Positions 1 to 7,892 of a DNA stretch of 44,552 bases are shown one piece after another (position 1 is the first letter of the stretch; every line of letters begins with the position of its first letter). Below the pieces are notes generated by a model, which saw only the letters and a list, made by a program, of their open reading frames with translations, searched no databases and had not been told where the DNA came from. The stretch spans positions 1 through 44,552 of the forward strand of contig JAFSDN010000043.1 in NCBI GenBank assembly GCA_017436245.1. The letters are read 5' to 3'. The position numbers and the translations under genes were made by a program. The stretch comes from Clostridia bacterium. Lineage in GTDB: Bacteria > Bacillota > Clostridia > Monoglobales > Monoglobaceae.

Positions 1-613
1 TATGCAGCTGTTCAAGGATGGCCAGCCCCTCTTCTCCGATGACAACGGCTATGCCCACCTCAGCGAAACTGCCCATTATTTCATGGGTGGCCTGCTCAAG
101 CACATTGCGTCTCTTTGTGCAATTACAAATCCCAGTACAAACTCCTTCAAGAGACTTGTTCCCGGATTTGAAGCTCCTGTTACTGTTGGTTATGCAACAT
201 CAAACAGAAGTGCTGTTATCAGGATTCCTGCTTATGCAAAATCACCTGAGCTCAGACGCTTTGAGCTTAGAAATCCCGATGCAACCTGCAATCCTTACTT
301 CTGCTATGCGGCAATTCTTATGGCAGGTATTGACGGTATCAAGAATAAGATTGATCCTCATGAAAACGGTTGGGGTCCCTATGATGTGAACTTGTTCCAT
401 CTTCCCGAAGAAGAAAAGGCAAAGCTCAAGCATCTTCCCACATCACTTGATGAAGCACTTGATGCTCTTGAAGCAGACCATGATTATCTTACAGCAGGCG
501 GTGTGTTCCCTGAAGAGCTTATCAAAAACTTTGTTGCAACAAAGCGTGATGAAGTTCGTCAGCTGGCGGCAATTCCTCACCCTGCAGAATTTGATAAATA
601 TTATAATCTTTAA
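1..613 (+). CDS. glnA: Glutamine synthetase type I, C-terminal part (5' end outside window)
   Basis: Forms glutamine from glutamate, ammonia and ATP in the cytoplasm. The gene is already open at the first base; about 204 C-terminal residues are visible. The family signature is clear: the ATP/glutamate-binding stretch NRSAVIRIP, then RRFELRNPDATCNPYFCYAA, both typical of class I enzymes. In the loop that carries the adenylylated tyrosine in enterobacterial enzymes (NLYDLP) this protein has NLFHLP, so a phenylalanine replaces the modifiable tyrosine. I infer that it is not controlled by adenylylation. A stem-loop terminator follows directly. Confidence 0.95.
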   Translation, partial: MQLFKDGQPLFSDDNGYAHLSETAHYFMGGLLKHIASLCAITNPSTNSFKRLVPGFEAPVTVGYATSNRSAVIRIPAYAKSPELRRFELRNPDATCNPYFCYAAILMAGIDGIKNKIDPHENGWGPYDVNLFHLPEEEKAKLKHLPTSLDEALDALEADHDYLTAGGVFPEELIKNFVATKRDEVRQLAAIPHPAEFDKYYNL

Positions 614-617
614 TATG

Positions 618-656
618 AAAAAAGCAGCACGTTCCATCGGGATGTGCTGCTTTTAA
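618..656. terminator. Bidirectional terminator between glnA and the DUF4832-like gene
   Basis: The 11-bp arms AAAAGCAGCAC (620-630) and GTGCTGCTTTT (644-654) form a stem with a 13-nt loop. The T run is longer on the minus strand, so it probably serves the convergent lipoprotein gene at least as well as glnA. Confidence 0.85.
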
Positions 657-658
657 CT

Positions 659-2053
659 TTAGTTAAATTTGAATATTTCGGTATAGTTGTCAATTGAATT
701 TTGTTCGGAAATCAGTTTGACTGAAACCTTGCCGGTGTTGCCGTCGGTAACGCCGATGTATAGTGCATCGGCACTCTGTACCATGCCTTCGGGGATGATT
801 GTCTGAGAGGTCAGTGTGTTGTCCGGCATAAGCTCTTTCAGGTCAATGTTGACATCGGCAATCTTTTTGAATTCGCTGTCGGTGCGGATATACAGTCCGA
901 CAGGTAAATCAAAGTATACGGGAGCAACTCCTGAATTTTCCCATTGCAGAGCAATTTCGATGTGTCCAAAATTTTCCTGCTGTGTAACCGTAACACGCGT
1001 GATGCCAAATCTGTATCCGATTGCCGGGATGAATTTGTCAATTGCCTTTTGTATAGCCGTGTTTTCTGTTTCAAGCAAGAGCGGCGAATTGGGACCTATG
1101 AACGATGTGTGGGATTCCCTGAGAAAGTCAAGGGTGCTGTTGAGCTGTTTTGTACACACTGTTTGCATGGAAACGGAGCCTGTGATTTCTGCACCTGAGG
1201 GAGCGTTATGCCAGAATGTGTCCATGGGAATCAGTGCGGTTTCCTCGCCTGTCTGAGTGTATGCACCGCCGTTCTGAATGTGTTCAAGCCATTCACGGGT
1301 GTGGTTTTCAGAGCCAAGCATACTGTTATGTAACCCGGTTTTGTATGCTTTGGCGTGTGCAAAGGGTTGGAACATAACTAATTTTGCATTTTCAAAAGCC
1401 TGAACATAATGAGAAATATATTTGTGCCGAACATCAGTGACGGGAAGGAGGGGCACACCTTCGGCTGTGTTCACATACCATTCGCCCCAGTGACCCAGAC
1501 TTCCAAGCTGAACATACGCAATAAAGCCGTCGTCGTAATGCTCTGCCAATGCCTCAATAGCTTTTTTGTGGTAGCTGATGAAGGTTTCGTTGTTGTAATC
1601 GGGGGAATAGCCGCTTCCGTATGAGGTTGAGTAATATGTTCCGTCACCGGTGAGGGACATCAGCCAGTCGGGAATGTCGCTGTGACTTTCGGCGGAAGGG
1701 GAGTCGCAGATGAATCTGAGGACGGCGTGCTTTCCCTGCTCCTTCCACATAGCCACATTGTTGCTTGAATCTATTGACTCAAATGAATAGGAATCGGGGC
1801 TTTGGGATTGCAACTCTTTGAACGTTATGTCAATGTAAACCAGAGAATTATCACCCACAAGGGCAGGGTTTGTTGCATCGCAGACAAAGCCCATGTATGG
1901 GTTTATAACCGGCGAATCGGTCATTTGGTAGTTTGTTGTTGAATTAATTTTATATACAGTTTCCTTTTTTGAAGAAAAGCTGCCTGAACAGCCACTCAGT
2001 AAAAGTGTTGCAGTCAGAAGTAACGTACATAATTTACCTTTTGTAAAATTCAA
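659..2053 (-). CDS. DUF4832-like secreted lipoprotein, possible glycosidase-like fold
   Basis: A 464-residue exported protein. The N-terminus MNFTKGK is followed by a hydrophobic stretch and the lipobox LLSGC, with the lipidated Cys at residue 22. I chose the TTG start at 2053 because AAGAGGTG (complement of 2060-2067) lies 6 nt upstream; the frame is open to another TTG at 2077, but that has no ribosome binding site and would lengthen the signal peptide unnaturally. The mature part has NPYMGF and the YVQLGSLGHWGEWY stretch, which I associate with the DUF4874/DUF4832 pair of putative TIM-barrel carbohydrate-active proteins. Substrate unknown. It is a monocistron, convergent with glnA. Confidence 0.75.
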   Translation of the reverse strand: MNFTKGKLCTLLLTATLLLSGCSGSFSSKKETVYKINSTTNYQMTDSPVINPYMGFVCDATNPALVGDNSLVYIDITFKELQSQSPDSYSFESIDSSNNVAMWKEQGKHAVLRFICDSPSAESHSDIPDWLMSLTGDGTYYSTSYGSGYSPDYNNETFISYHKKAIEALAEHYDDGFIAYVQLGSLGHWGEWYVNTAEGVPLLPVTDVRHKYISHYVQAFENAKLVMFQPFAHAKAYKTGLHNSMLGSENHTREWLEHIQNGGAYTQTGEETALIPMDTFWHNAPSGAEITGSVSMQTVCTKQLNSTLDFLRESHTSFIGPNSPLLLETENTAIQKAIDKFIPAIGYRFGITRVTVTQQENFGHIEIALQWENSGVAPVYFDLPVGLYIRTDSEFKKIADVNIDLKELMPDNTLTSQTIIPEGMVQSADALYIGVTDGNTGKVSVKLISEQNSIDNYTEIFKFN

Positions 2054-2116
2054 ATTTTTCACCTCTTGAGTATTCAAAATCTTCCAATATATATTAAATA
2101 ATATTTTTTAAAAAAA

Positions 2117-2158
2117 GTCAATGGAAAAATTGACAAAATATGAGGGATTTGATAAAAT
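2117..2158 (+). promoter_or_regulatory. Promoter with overlapping inverted repeat upstream of the DUF89 gene
   Basis: TTGACA (2130-2135), a 17-bp spacer and TAAAAT (2153-2158) form a near-consensus sigma-A promoter. The -35 box is inside an inverted repeat GTCAAT (2117-2122) / ATTGAC (2129-2134) with a 6-bp centre, so a repressor could block it. The regulator is not identified. Confidence 0.7.
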
Positions 2159-2192
2159 GGTTACAGAATTTATGTGATTGTGTGGGAGAAAG

Positions 2193-3083
2193 ATGGAGCC
2201 AAGACGTCTTAATTCAGAGTGTATTGATTGTATGCTGAAAAAACATCTGAAGGTTTTTCCGGATGACATTAGTGAGGAAAAGAAAATTGAATATATGCAA
2301 AGATTGCTGAAAATTCTTTCGGAAGCACCCTTGTCTTTTGGTGCGCCTCAAATCGTTGATGAAATTACAAAGCTCCAAAAAGAATTACTGAATTTTTGCG
2401 TTGATTATACCGAAGAAAAAAAGTTCTTTAATAATTTGATGCTGGGATTTGAGGATGATATAACAAAAGAAGTTTGCGAGTCGGATAACCCTTTGAAGAT
2501 GGCTGTTTGCTATGCGATTATGGGGAATTATATTGATTTTGGAACAATGGATAATGTTGATACGGATAAACTGAGGGAATTGTTGAAAGCTGCAAAGGAA
2601 ATCAGAACGGACGATGAAGAACTGCAGTTTATGAAAAGTGACTTGCAAAAAGCAAAAAAACTTGTATTTCTGACAGATAACTGCGGTGAAATTGTCATGG
2701 ATAAAATTCTTTTAAAGGTTATAAAAAAAGAATTTCCGCATATCAATCCGGAAATCATTGTCAGGGGTGAGCCTGTCCTTAATGATGCAACTATGGAGGA
2801 TGCAAAGCAGGTGGGGCTGACGGAGATGTTTGAGGTTTCGCATAACGGAAGCTCTGTTGCCGGAACTTGCCTTGACAGAATATCGGAAGCGGCAAGAAAA
2901 AAGATTGATGATGCGGATGTGATTATTGCAAAGGGGCAGGCAAATTTTGAAACTTTAAGATTTTGCGGGAAAAATATTTATTATGTGTTTATGTGCAAGT
3001 GCAAAATGTTTGCTGACCGTTTTAATGTTGAAAAATTCAGCGGAATGATAGTGAACGATTTGCGTTTGGATGAGTCGGTGTGA
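2193..3083 (+). CDS. DUF89 family protein (ARMT1-like damage-control phosphatase)
   Basis: A 296-residue cytoplasmic protein. The DUF89 signatures are visible in order: a Cys pair near the N-terminus (SECIDCMLKKH), then LTDNCGEIVMDK, then RGEPVLNDATMEDA, and AKGQANFETL near the C-terminus. Family members are metal-dependent phosphatases that remove damaged or overflow sugar/coenzyme phosphates; the substrate here cannot be read from the sequence. ATG at 2193 is preferred because GGGAG sits 4 nt upstream, although the frame is open to a TTG at 2178. Its stop is followed within 13 bases by the start of a membrane protein gene whose Shine-Dalgarno overlaps it, so the two are probably co-transcribed. 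Confidence 0.8.
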   Translation: MEPRRLNSECIDCMLKKHLKVFPDDISEEKKIEYMQRLLKILSEAPLSFGAPQIVDEITKLQKELLNFCVDYTEEKKFFNNLMLGFEDDITKEVCESDNPLKMAVCYAIMGNYIDFGTMDNVDTDKLRELLKAAKEIRTDDEELQFMKSDLQKAKKLVFLTDNCGEIVMDKILLKVIKKEFPHINPEIIVRGEPVLNDATMEDAKQVGLTEMFEVSHNGSSVAGTCLDRISEAARKKIDDADVIIAKGQANFETLRFCGKNIYYVFMCKCKMFADRFNVEKFSGMIVNDLRLDESV

Positions 3084-3096
3084 GGAGGAGTTTGCG

Positions 3097-3795
3097 GTGG
3101 TGCTATTTTTGCTGTTTGCCGCTTGTTTGTTATTGATACCGAGCCTTTTGCTTCGGCGCATTGAAGTTTTGGCACTGCGGAAAAAGTCTGAAAATCAAGG
3201 TGGCTTGTTTGGGATTTATGCAAGGTCGGATTTGTTCAAGGGTTTTTTTGATACGGTGATTTTACTGATTTTTTTTGTGTCAGGCCTGGCAGGAGCTTTG
3301 GCTTTTTTGTTTGATGGCATAGCTGATGTTATGGTGCATTATTCAATTACGGTGAATGATGAGGTGCTTGCTTTGTGGTGGGTGATTCCTGCCGGGTTTG
3401 CCGTTGCTGTTTCCCTTAAAACGGTTTCTGGTGATGTGTATAGGTTTTTAAAGAAAACGGCAGGCAGTTTGCTTGCCTTTGCTTTGATGATTATGATTAC
3501 CGGAGAGATTGCCATATGTGTTGGCTCAACCAACATCGTTATGGTGGTTAATGCTCTGAGGAGTGCTTTGCTGTATGGCGGATACCCCAAGGGGACATTG
3601 CTTGCAATTTCAAAGCTGGGTGATATTTTTGTTGTGTTTGGTGAGGTTCTTTTTGGGGGGATTATTGCGGCGTTTGTTTTTAGTTTTGGAAGAGGATGGG
3701 GAAATAGAAAAATGGATGATATGAATAATGTTGAAACAAATGAGACGGTTATGCCCTTGCTGAGATTCTGGCAGAACACGGAATTTCTCCCGTGA
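3097..3795 (+). CDS. Unknown multi-pass membrane protein, out-of-frame 3' end
   Basis: I do not recognise this 232-residue protein. It has about five hydrophobic segments (starting LFLLFAACLLLIPSLLL, then DTVILLIFFVSGLAGAL, and others to about residue 200) joined by short loops, with one basic loop (RRIEVLALRKK). GTG at 3097 is chosen because GAGGAGG at 3082-3090 is well placed; an ATG at 3070 would put the ribosome binding site inside the gene. The last 15-20 residues (from about 3744) are read in the wrong frame across an nnrE remnant, so the natural C-terminus has probably been lost or replaced. Likely translated together with the DUF89 gene. Confidence 0.6.
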   Translation: MVLFLLFAACLLLIPSLLLRRIEVLALRKKSENQGGLFGIYARSDLFKGFFDTVILLIFFVSGLAGALAFLFDGIADVMVHYSITVNDEVLALWWVIPAGFAVAVSLKTVSGDVYRFLKKTAGSLLAFALMIMITGEIAICVGSTNIVMVVNALRSALLYGGYPKGTLLAISKLGDIFVVFGEVLFGGIIAAFVFSFGRGWGNRKMDDMNNVETNETVMPLLRFWQNTEFLP

Positions 3796-4184
3796 TTTTC
3801 AGGGTGACAGAAAAGTTTTCGGAGGACGGACGTTTTTATTATGAACGTGCAAAGAATTTGAAAGTGAAGGATTTTTTATTTGATTCCAAAACAAGCCTGA
3901 AAGAGTTTGATATAGTTGTGGATTGTGTTTTTGGCATCGGCTTCAAGGGTGTGCCCACGGGAACCATTGCCGATGCAATAAAATGCATAAATGCTTCGGG
4001 AGCATACATTGTTTCGGTGGATATAAACAGCGGACTGAACGGTGATGACGGTGAGGCGTCCATTGCGGTTAAATCGGATTTGACGGTTTCAATCGGGTAC
4101 TTCAAAAAAGGAATGTTTTGCGGAAAAGCGCCTGAACTGATTGGCAGACTCACCAATGTTGATATTGGAATTGTGTTGGTTTGA
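3744..4184 (+). pseudogene. nnrE: nnrE/YjeF_N remnant, NAD(P)H-hydrate epimerase, 5' truncated
   Basis: Intact NnrE epimerises damaged NAD(P)HX. Read in this frame from 3744, the protein begins DGYALAEILAEHGISPVIF, the second half of the usual GNNGGDG nucleotide-binding motif, and runs through DIVVDCVFGIGFKG, VSVDINSGLNGDDG and NVDIGIVLV, all typical of the domain. About 60 N-terminal residues are missing, a TGA stands at 3741-3743 just where the GDG motif should begin, and there is no recognisable start. The preceding membrane-protein frame overlaps it and ends at 3795. It looks like the product of a deletion fusing two genes. The usual NnrD dehydratase domain does not follow. Confidence 0.75.
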
Positions 4185-4196
4185 TTCAAGTCCGAA

Positions 4197-5003
4197 TCAC
4201 AGGCTGGATTTGGGGCTTTTTCCGTTCTCCTTCATATATGCCCGATAAAAGCCTGAATAGTTGTTGAAGCCTGCTTCGGAGGCGGCAAAGGTCAGATTTT
4301 TTCCTGCTTTACAAAGTTCTTCAACCATGGCAATTCTTTTTCGTGTTATATATTGGTTGACGGTGAATCCTGTGTGCTTTTTGAAAAGATGGCAGAGGTG
4401 ATATTTGCTCATGAAAAATTTGTCTGAAATTTTTTCGAGGCTTATCTGCTCGGTCAGATGTTCGTTGATATACAGAATAATTTCACGGATATTGCTCTTT
4501 TTTGAGATGTTGTCGGCTATGATGTCTTTTTGGTTCAGAACATACAGCAGTTCAATCAGGGTGTTTGTGACAATGAGCGGAAGTGGATTATCCAGAAAAG
4601 CGTATTTCTGAAGTCGGGTCATAATTTCCAGCAGTTGCCTCCCTTCGGGCGAGCTGTGCTTAATCAGATTTTGCTCACCGGGTCGTCTGTTGACGAATAT
4701 ATTTTCAAATTCTTTGTAGTTATTGTTTGTAAAAAATTCGGTGCTTATATTTATGACAAAACGTTCATATCTGCTCATGGAACGGTGTACCATACGGTGA
4801 AGCTCGTTGCTTGATGCAATTACCACATCCAGCGGCTCGAGGGGATATATGTTGCCCTCGATATGAAATTCGGTGTCGCCTGCATAGAGAAGAAGAATTT
4901 CCATCATATTTGGGTGGGAGTGCAGAGGAAAATTGGCTTTTTTTATTTCTTCATCAGTATTTCGCCATAAATGATAATTTTTATTCCTGAAGCTGTTTGG
5001 CAT
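4197..5003 (-). CDS. AraC family regulator of the uronate operon
   Basis: A 268-residue regulator. An N-terminal cupin-like sensor (PLHSHPNMMEILLLYAG, then YPLEPLDVVIAS) senses a small ligand. The last ~100 residues carry two helix-turn-helix motifs: ISLEKISDKFFMSKYHLCHLFKK and the signature FAASEAGFNNYSGFYRAYMKENGKSP. ATG at 5003 has AAGGAGGAGA (complement of 5011-5020) 7 nt upstream. It is divergent from uxuA with 229 bases between, so I infer that it controls the uronate genes, probably as an activator responding to a pathway intermediate. The ligand is not known. Confidence 0.85.
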   Translation of the reverse strand: MPNSFRNKNYHLWRNTDEEIKKANFPLHSHPNMMEILLLYAGDTEFHIEGNIYPLEPLDVVIASSNELHRMVHRSMSRYERFVINISTEFFTNNNYKEFENIFVNRRPGEQNLIKHSSPEGRQLLEIMTRLQKYAFLDNPLPLIVTNTLIELLYVLNQKDIIADNISKKSNIREIILYINEHLTEQISLEKISDKFFMSKYHLCHLFKKHTGFTVNQYITRKRIAMVEELCKAGKNLTFAASEAGFNNYSGFYRAYMKENGKSPKSSL

Positions 5004-5083
5004 ATTTTTATCTCCTCCTTGAATCAGACTGTTTTTGATGATTATAGATATTTGAATTGCACAATTGTAAATGTATTTTATAT

Positions 5084-5179
5084 TTGCTAACTATTATATC
5101 ATAAAATAGCAAGATTTGCAATAAAAAAGGCAAAATATTAGAGGTTTTTTTTGAGGAATAGTTGTATAATTGTTATAAT
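5084..5179 (+). promoter_or_regulatory. uxuA operon promoter and possible regulator site
   Basis: TTGAGG (5151-5156), 17-bp spacer and TATAAT (5174-5179). Upstream, TTGCTA (5084-5089) and TAGCAA (5107-5112) form an inverted repeat in AT-rich DNA, a candidate site for the divergent AraC protein. Confidence 0.6.
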
Positions 5180-5232
5180 CATTATTGTGAAAGTACATAA
5201 AGAAAGTGGAAAAACGAAAGGAAGAATGTATA

Positions 5233-6273
5233 ATGAAAATGACGTTCCGTTGGTACGGCGAAGATGACCCCGTAACCTTGGATAACATCAGACAGATTCC
5301 GTGCATGACCGGTGTTGTCACGGCGGTATATTCTGTTCCTGTGGGCGAGGTTTGGCCTGAGGAAGAAATTGCAAAGCTGAAAAAGACTTGCAACGACAAA
5401 GGTCTGGAGATGGAGGTTATTGAATCTGTTCCCGTTCATGAGGACATAAAGCTCCGTCAGGGCAATTATCAGCTTTATATAGATAATTACAAGGAGAATA
5501 TCAGAAGACTTGCAAAGTATGGCGTAAAGTGCATTTGTTATAATTTTATGCCGGTGTTCGACTGGACACGCTCACGCCTTGACCAGCCTCTTCCTGATGG
5601 CTCAAATGCTCTTGTGTATTACAAGGAAGATGTGGACAAAATGGACCCTACAAAAATGACTCTTCCCGGCTGGGATGCTTCATACACTCCCGATGAAATG
5701 AGCGGCCTTATTGAAAAGTATAAGGAAATCGGTGAAGAAGGGCTTTGGAGCAATCTGGAGTATTTCATAAAAGAGATTATGCCCGTTGCGGCAGAGTGTG
5801 ATGTTAATATGGCAATTCATCCCGATGACCCGCCCTGGCCCATTTTTGGTATTCCGAGAATTATTACAACCGAAGAAAATATTGACAGATTCCTTTCACT
5901 TTATGATGATGTTCATCACGGGCTCACTCTATGCAGCGGAAGTCTTGGCTGTGCAAAATTCAACGATTATACTGCAATGGTGAGAAAGTACGGCAGGATG
6001 GGCAGAATTCATTTTGCTCATGTGCGGAACATAAAAATTCTGGAGGATGGTTCGTTTGAAGAAAGCGGACATCTTTCGGAATGTGGTTCCCTTGACGTTG
6101 TTGAAATTCTCAGAGCTTATTATGAAACGGGCTTTACAGGTTATCTCCGTCCTGACCATGGAAGAATGATTTGGGGCGAAACCGGAAAACCCGGATACGG
6201 CTTGTATGACAGAGCTCTTGGTGCAATGTATATGGCAGGCATCTGGGAGACTCTGGAAAAATCGGCAAAATAG
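5233..6273 (+). CDS. uxuA: D-mannonate dehydratase
   Basis: Dehydrates D-mannonate to 2-keto-3-deoxygluconate (KDG) using a divalent metal. The 346-residue protein begins MKMTFRWYGEDDPVTL and contains the family stretches CMTGVVTAVY, CYNFMPVFDWTRS, MAIHPDDPPWPIFGIPRI (metal-binding His/Asp) and HVRNIK, ending with DHGRMIWGE. The length fits Bacillus-type enzymes. ATG at 5233 follows AAAGGAAG by about 9 nt; an upstream GTG in frame lacks a site. First gene of the operon uxuA - fructuronate reductase - eda - kdgK, which is complete from fructuronate onward. Uronate isomerase (UxaC) is not in the window. Confidence 0.93.
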   Translation: MKMTFRWYGEDDPVTLDNIRQIPCMTGVVTAVYSVPVGEVWPEEEIAKLKKTCNDKGLEMEVIESVPVHEDIKLRQGNYQLYIDNYKENIRRLAKYGVKCICYNFMPVFDWTRSRLDQPLPDGSNALVYYKEDVDKMDPTKMTLPGWDASYTPDEMSGLIEKYKEIGEEGLWSNLEYFIKEIMPVAAECDVNMAIHPDDPPWPIFGIPRIITTEENIDRFLSLYDDVHHGLTLCSGSLGCAKFNDYTAMVRKYGRMGRIHFAHVRNIKILEDGSFEESGHLSECGSLDVVEILRAYYETGFTGYLRPDHGRMIWGETGKPGYGLYDRALGAMYMAGIWETLEKSAK

Positions 6274-6292
6274 TATTAAGGGAGGCAAAATA

Positions 6293-7126
6293 ATGGATTT
6301 TAAAAATAAAACGGTGGTTATCACCGGCGGCGGAGGCGTTCTTTGCGGAGCTTTTGCAAAGTTCATGGGTGAGCTTGGTGCAAAGGTTGCCATCCTTGAC
6401 CTGAAAAAGGAAGCGGCTGATGCTGTTGCCAATGAGATTAGGGCGGCAGGCGGTACGGCAAAGGGATACGCGGCAAATGTACTTAAAAAGGACGAGCTTG
6501 AAGCTGTTAAGACAGAAATCAACAAGGATTTTGGAGCTTGTGACATTCTCATAAACGGTGCAGGGGGCAACAACCCAAAGGGCACAACAACAAACGAATA
6601 TTTCAGACCTGAGGATGTTGTTGACCAGTCGGTTGTTTCGTTCTTTGACCTTGACCCTGACGGAATTCAGTTTGTTTTTAATCTCAACTTTTTGGGAACA
6701 CTCCTTCCAACTCAGGTTTTTGCAAAGGATATGATTGACGGCAAGGGCGGAAATATTATTAATATTTCTTCCATGAATGCCTTTTCTCCCTTAACAAAGA
6801 TTCCTGCATACAGCGGTGCAAAGGCGGCTGTTTCAAACTTTACACAGTGGCTTGCAGTTCACTTTGCAAATGCGAATATCCGTGTTAATGCCATTGCTCC
6901 TGGTTTTTTTGTAACGGCACAGAACAAGGCGCTTTTATTTGATGAAGAAGGCAATCCAACGCCCAGAACAGGCAAGATTCTTGCCGCAACGCCCATGAAC
7001 AGATTCGGCAAGCCCGAAGAACTTCTGGGTACGCTCAAGTGGCTTACGGATGATGATGCTTCAAGTTTTGTTACAGGTGTTGTAATCCCCGTGGACGGCG
7101 GATTTTCAGCATATAGCGGTGTTTAA
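6293..7126 (+). CDS. SDR-type D-mannonate oxidoreductase (fructuronate reductase)
   Basis: A 277-residue short-chain dehydrogenase. The NAD(P)-binding glycine motif TGGGGVLCG is at residues 11-19, NGAGG at 88-92, the catalytic Ser near 159 (NISSMN) and the catalytic Tyr173-Lys177 in YSGAK. Clostridia and Bacillus use SDR proteins, rather than the long-chain UxuB of enterobacteria, to reduce fructuronate to mannonate. The position directly after uxuA and before eda/kdgK supports that role; alone, the sequence would only say SDR. ATG at 6293 has GGGAGG at 6280-6285; a longer frame reaching into uxuA is not a real start. Confidence 0.85.
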   Translation: MDFKNKTVVITGGGGVLCGAFAKFMGELGAKVAILDLKKEAADAVANEIRAAGGTAKGYAANVLKKDELEAVKTEINKDFGACDILINGAGGNNPKGTTTNEYFRPEDVVDQSVVSFFDLDPDGIQFVFNLNFLGTLLPTQVFAKDMIDGKGGNIINISSMNAFSPLTKIPAYSGAKAAVSNFTQWLAVHFANANIRVNAIAPGFFVTAQNKALLFDEEGNPTPRTGKILAATPMNRFGKPEELLGTLKWLTDDDASSFVTGVVIPVDGGFSAYSGV

Positions 7127-7149
7127 ATTATTTTTGGAGGTAATATAAA

Positions 7150-7794
7150 ATGGTAAAAGAAGAAGTAATCAAGAGAATAACCGATGTTGGTATTGTTGCG
7201 GTTGTGCGTGCCGAGAGTGCAGACCAGGCAAAGAAAATTGCTGATGCCTGTATTGCAGGCGGTGTTCCCGTAATTGAACTGACCTTCACGGTTCCTCATG
7301 CAGACAAGGTAATTGCAGAGCTCAGTGATATGTATACAGAGGATGATATTATTCTTGGCGCAGGAACCGTTATGGATTCTGAAACTGCAAGAATTGCAAT
7401 TTTGGCAGGTGCGCAGTATATTGTAAGTCCTTATTTTGACGAAAAGACTGCAAAGCTCTGCAACCGTTACAGAGTTCCTTATATGCCCGGCTGTATGACA
7501 ATCAAAGAGGTTGTTGCGGCTATGGAAGCAGGTGCGGATATTATCAAGATTTTCCCCGGCGAAGTATTTGGCCCCAAGATTATCAAGGCAATCAACGGCC
7601 CCATTCCTCAGGCAAGAATGATGCCCACAGGCGGTGTTTCTGTTGACAACGTTGATGAATGGATTAAGGCGGGTGCTGTTGCCTGCGGTGCAGGTGGAGC
7701 TCTGACAGCAGGTGCAAAGACCGGTGACTATGCGGCAATTACTGAAACTGCAAAGAAATTTGTTGAAAATATTAAAAAAGCAAGAGCAAAATAA
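7150..7794 (+). CDS. eda: KDPG/KHG aldolase
   Basis: Splits 2-keto-3-deoxy-6-phosphogluconate into pyruvate and glyceraldehyde-3-phosphate. The 214-residue TIM-barrel protein shows the family residues: Arg20 in AVVRAES, Glu43 in VIELTFTVP, the GAGTV turn, and the Schiff-base Lys133 in DIIKIFPGE, plus PTGGV for phosphate binding. Strong ribosome binding site TTGGAGGTA before ATG 7150. Third gene of the uronate operon. Confidence 0.95.
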   Translation: MVKEEVIKRITDVGIVAVVRAESADQAKKIADACIAGGVPVIELTFTVPHADKVIAELSDMYTEDDIILGAGTVMDSETARIAILAGAQYIVSPYFDEKTAKLCNRYRVPYMPGCMTIKEVVAAMEAGADIIKIFPGEVFGPKIIKAINGPIPQARMMPTGGVSVDNVDEWIKAGAVACGAGGALTAGAKTGDYAAITETAKKFVENIKKARAK

Positions 7795-7808
7795 AAATAA
7801 GGGGTTTT

Positions 7809-7865
7809 GTCATTCTGAACGAAGTGAAGAATCTTATAAAGATTTCTGATTGGGTTCAGGGTGAC
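7809..7865. repeat. Palindromic interspersed repeat inside the uronate operon
   Basis: Outer arms GTCATTCTGAAC (7809-7820) and GTTCAGGGTGAC (7854-7865) pair with two mismatches, enclosing an inner hairpin AGAATCTT / AAGATTTCT. It belongs to the same family as the CATTCTGAGCG...GAAGAATC copies at 11847, 34114 and 34287. It sits between eda and kdgK without an obvious terminator T run. Confidence 0.75.
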
Positions 7866-7892
7866 TACACAGAAGAAAGGATGAATTTTAAA

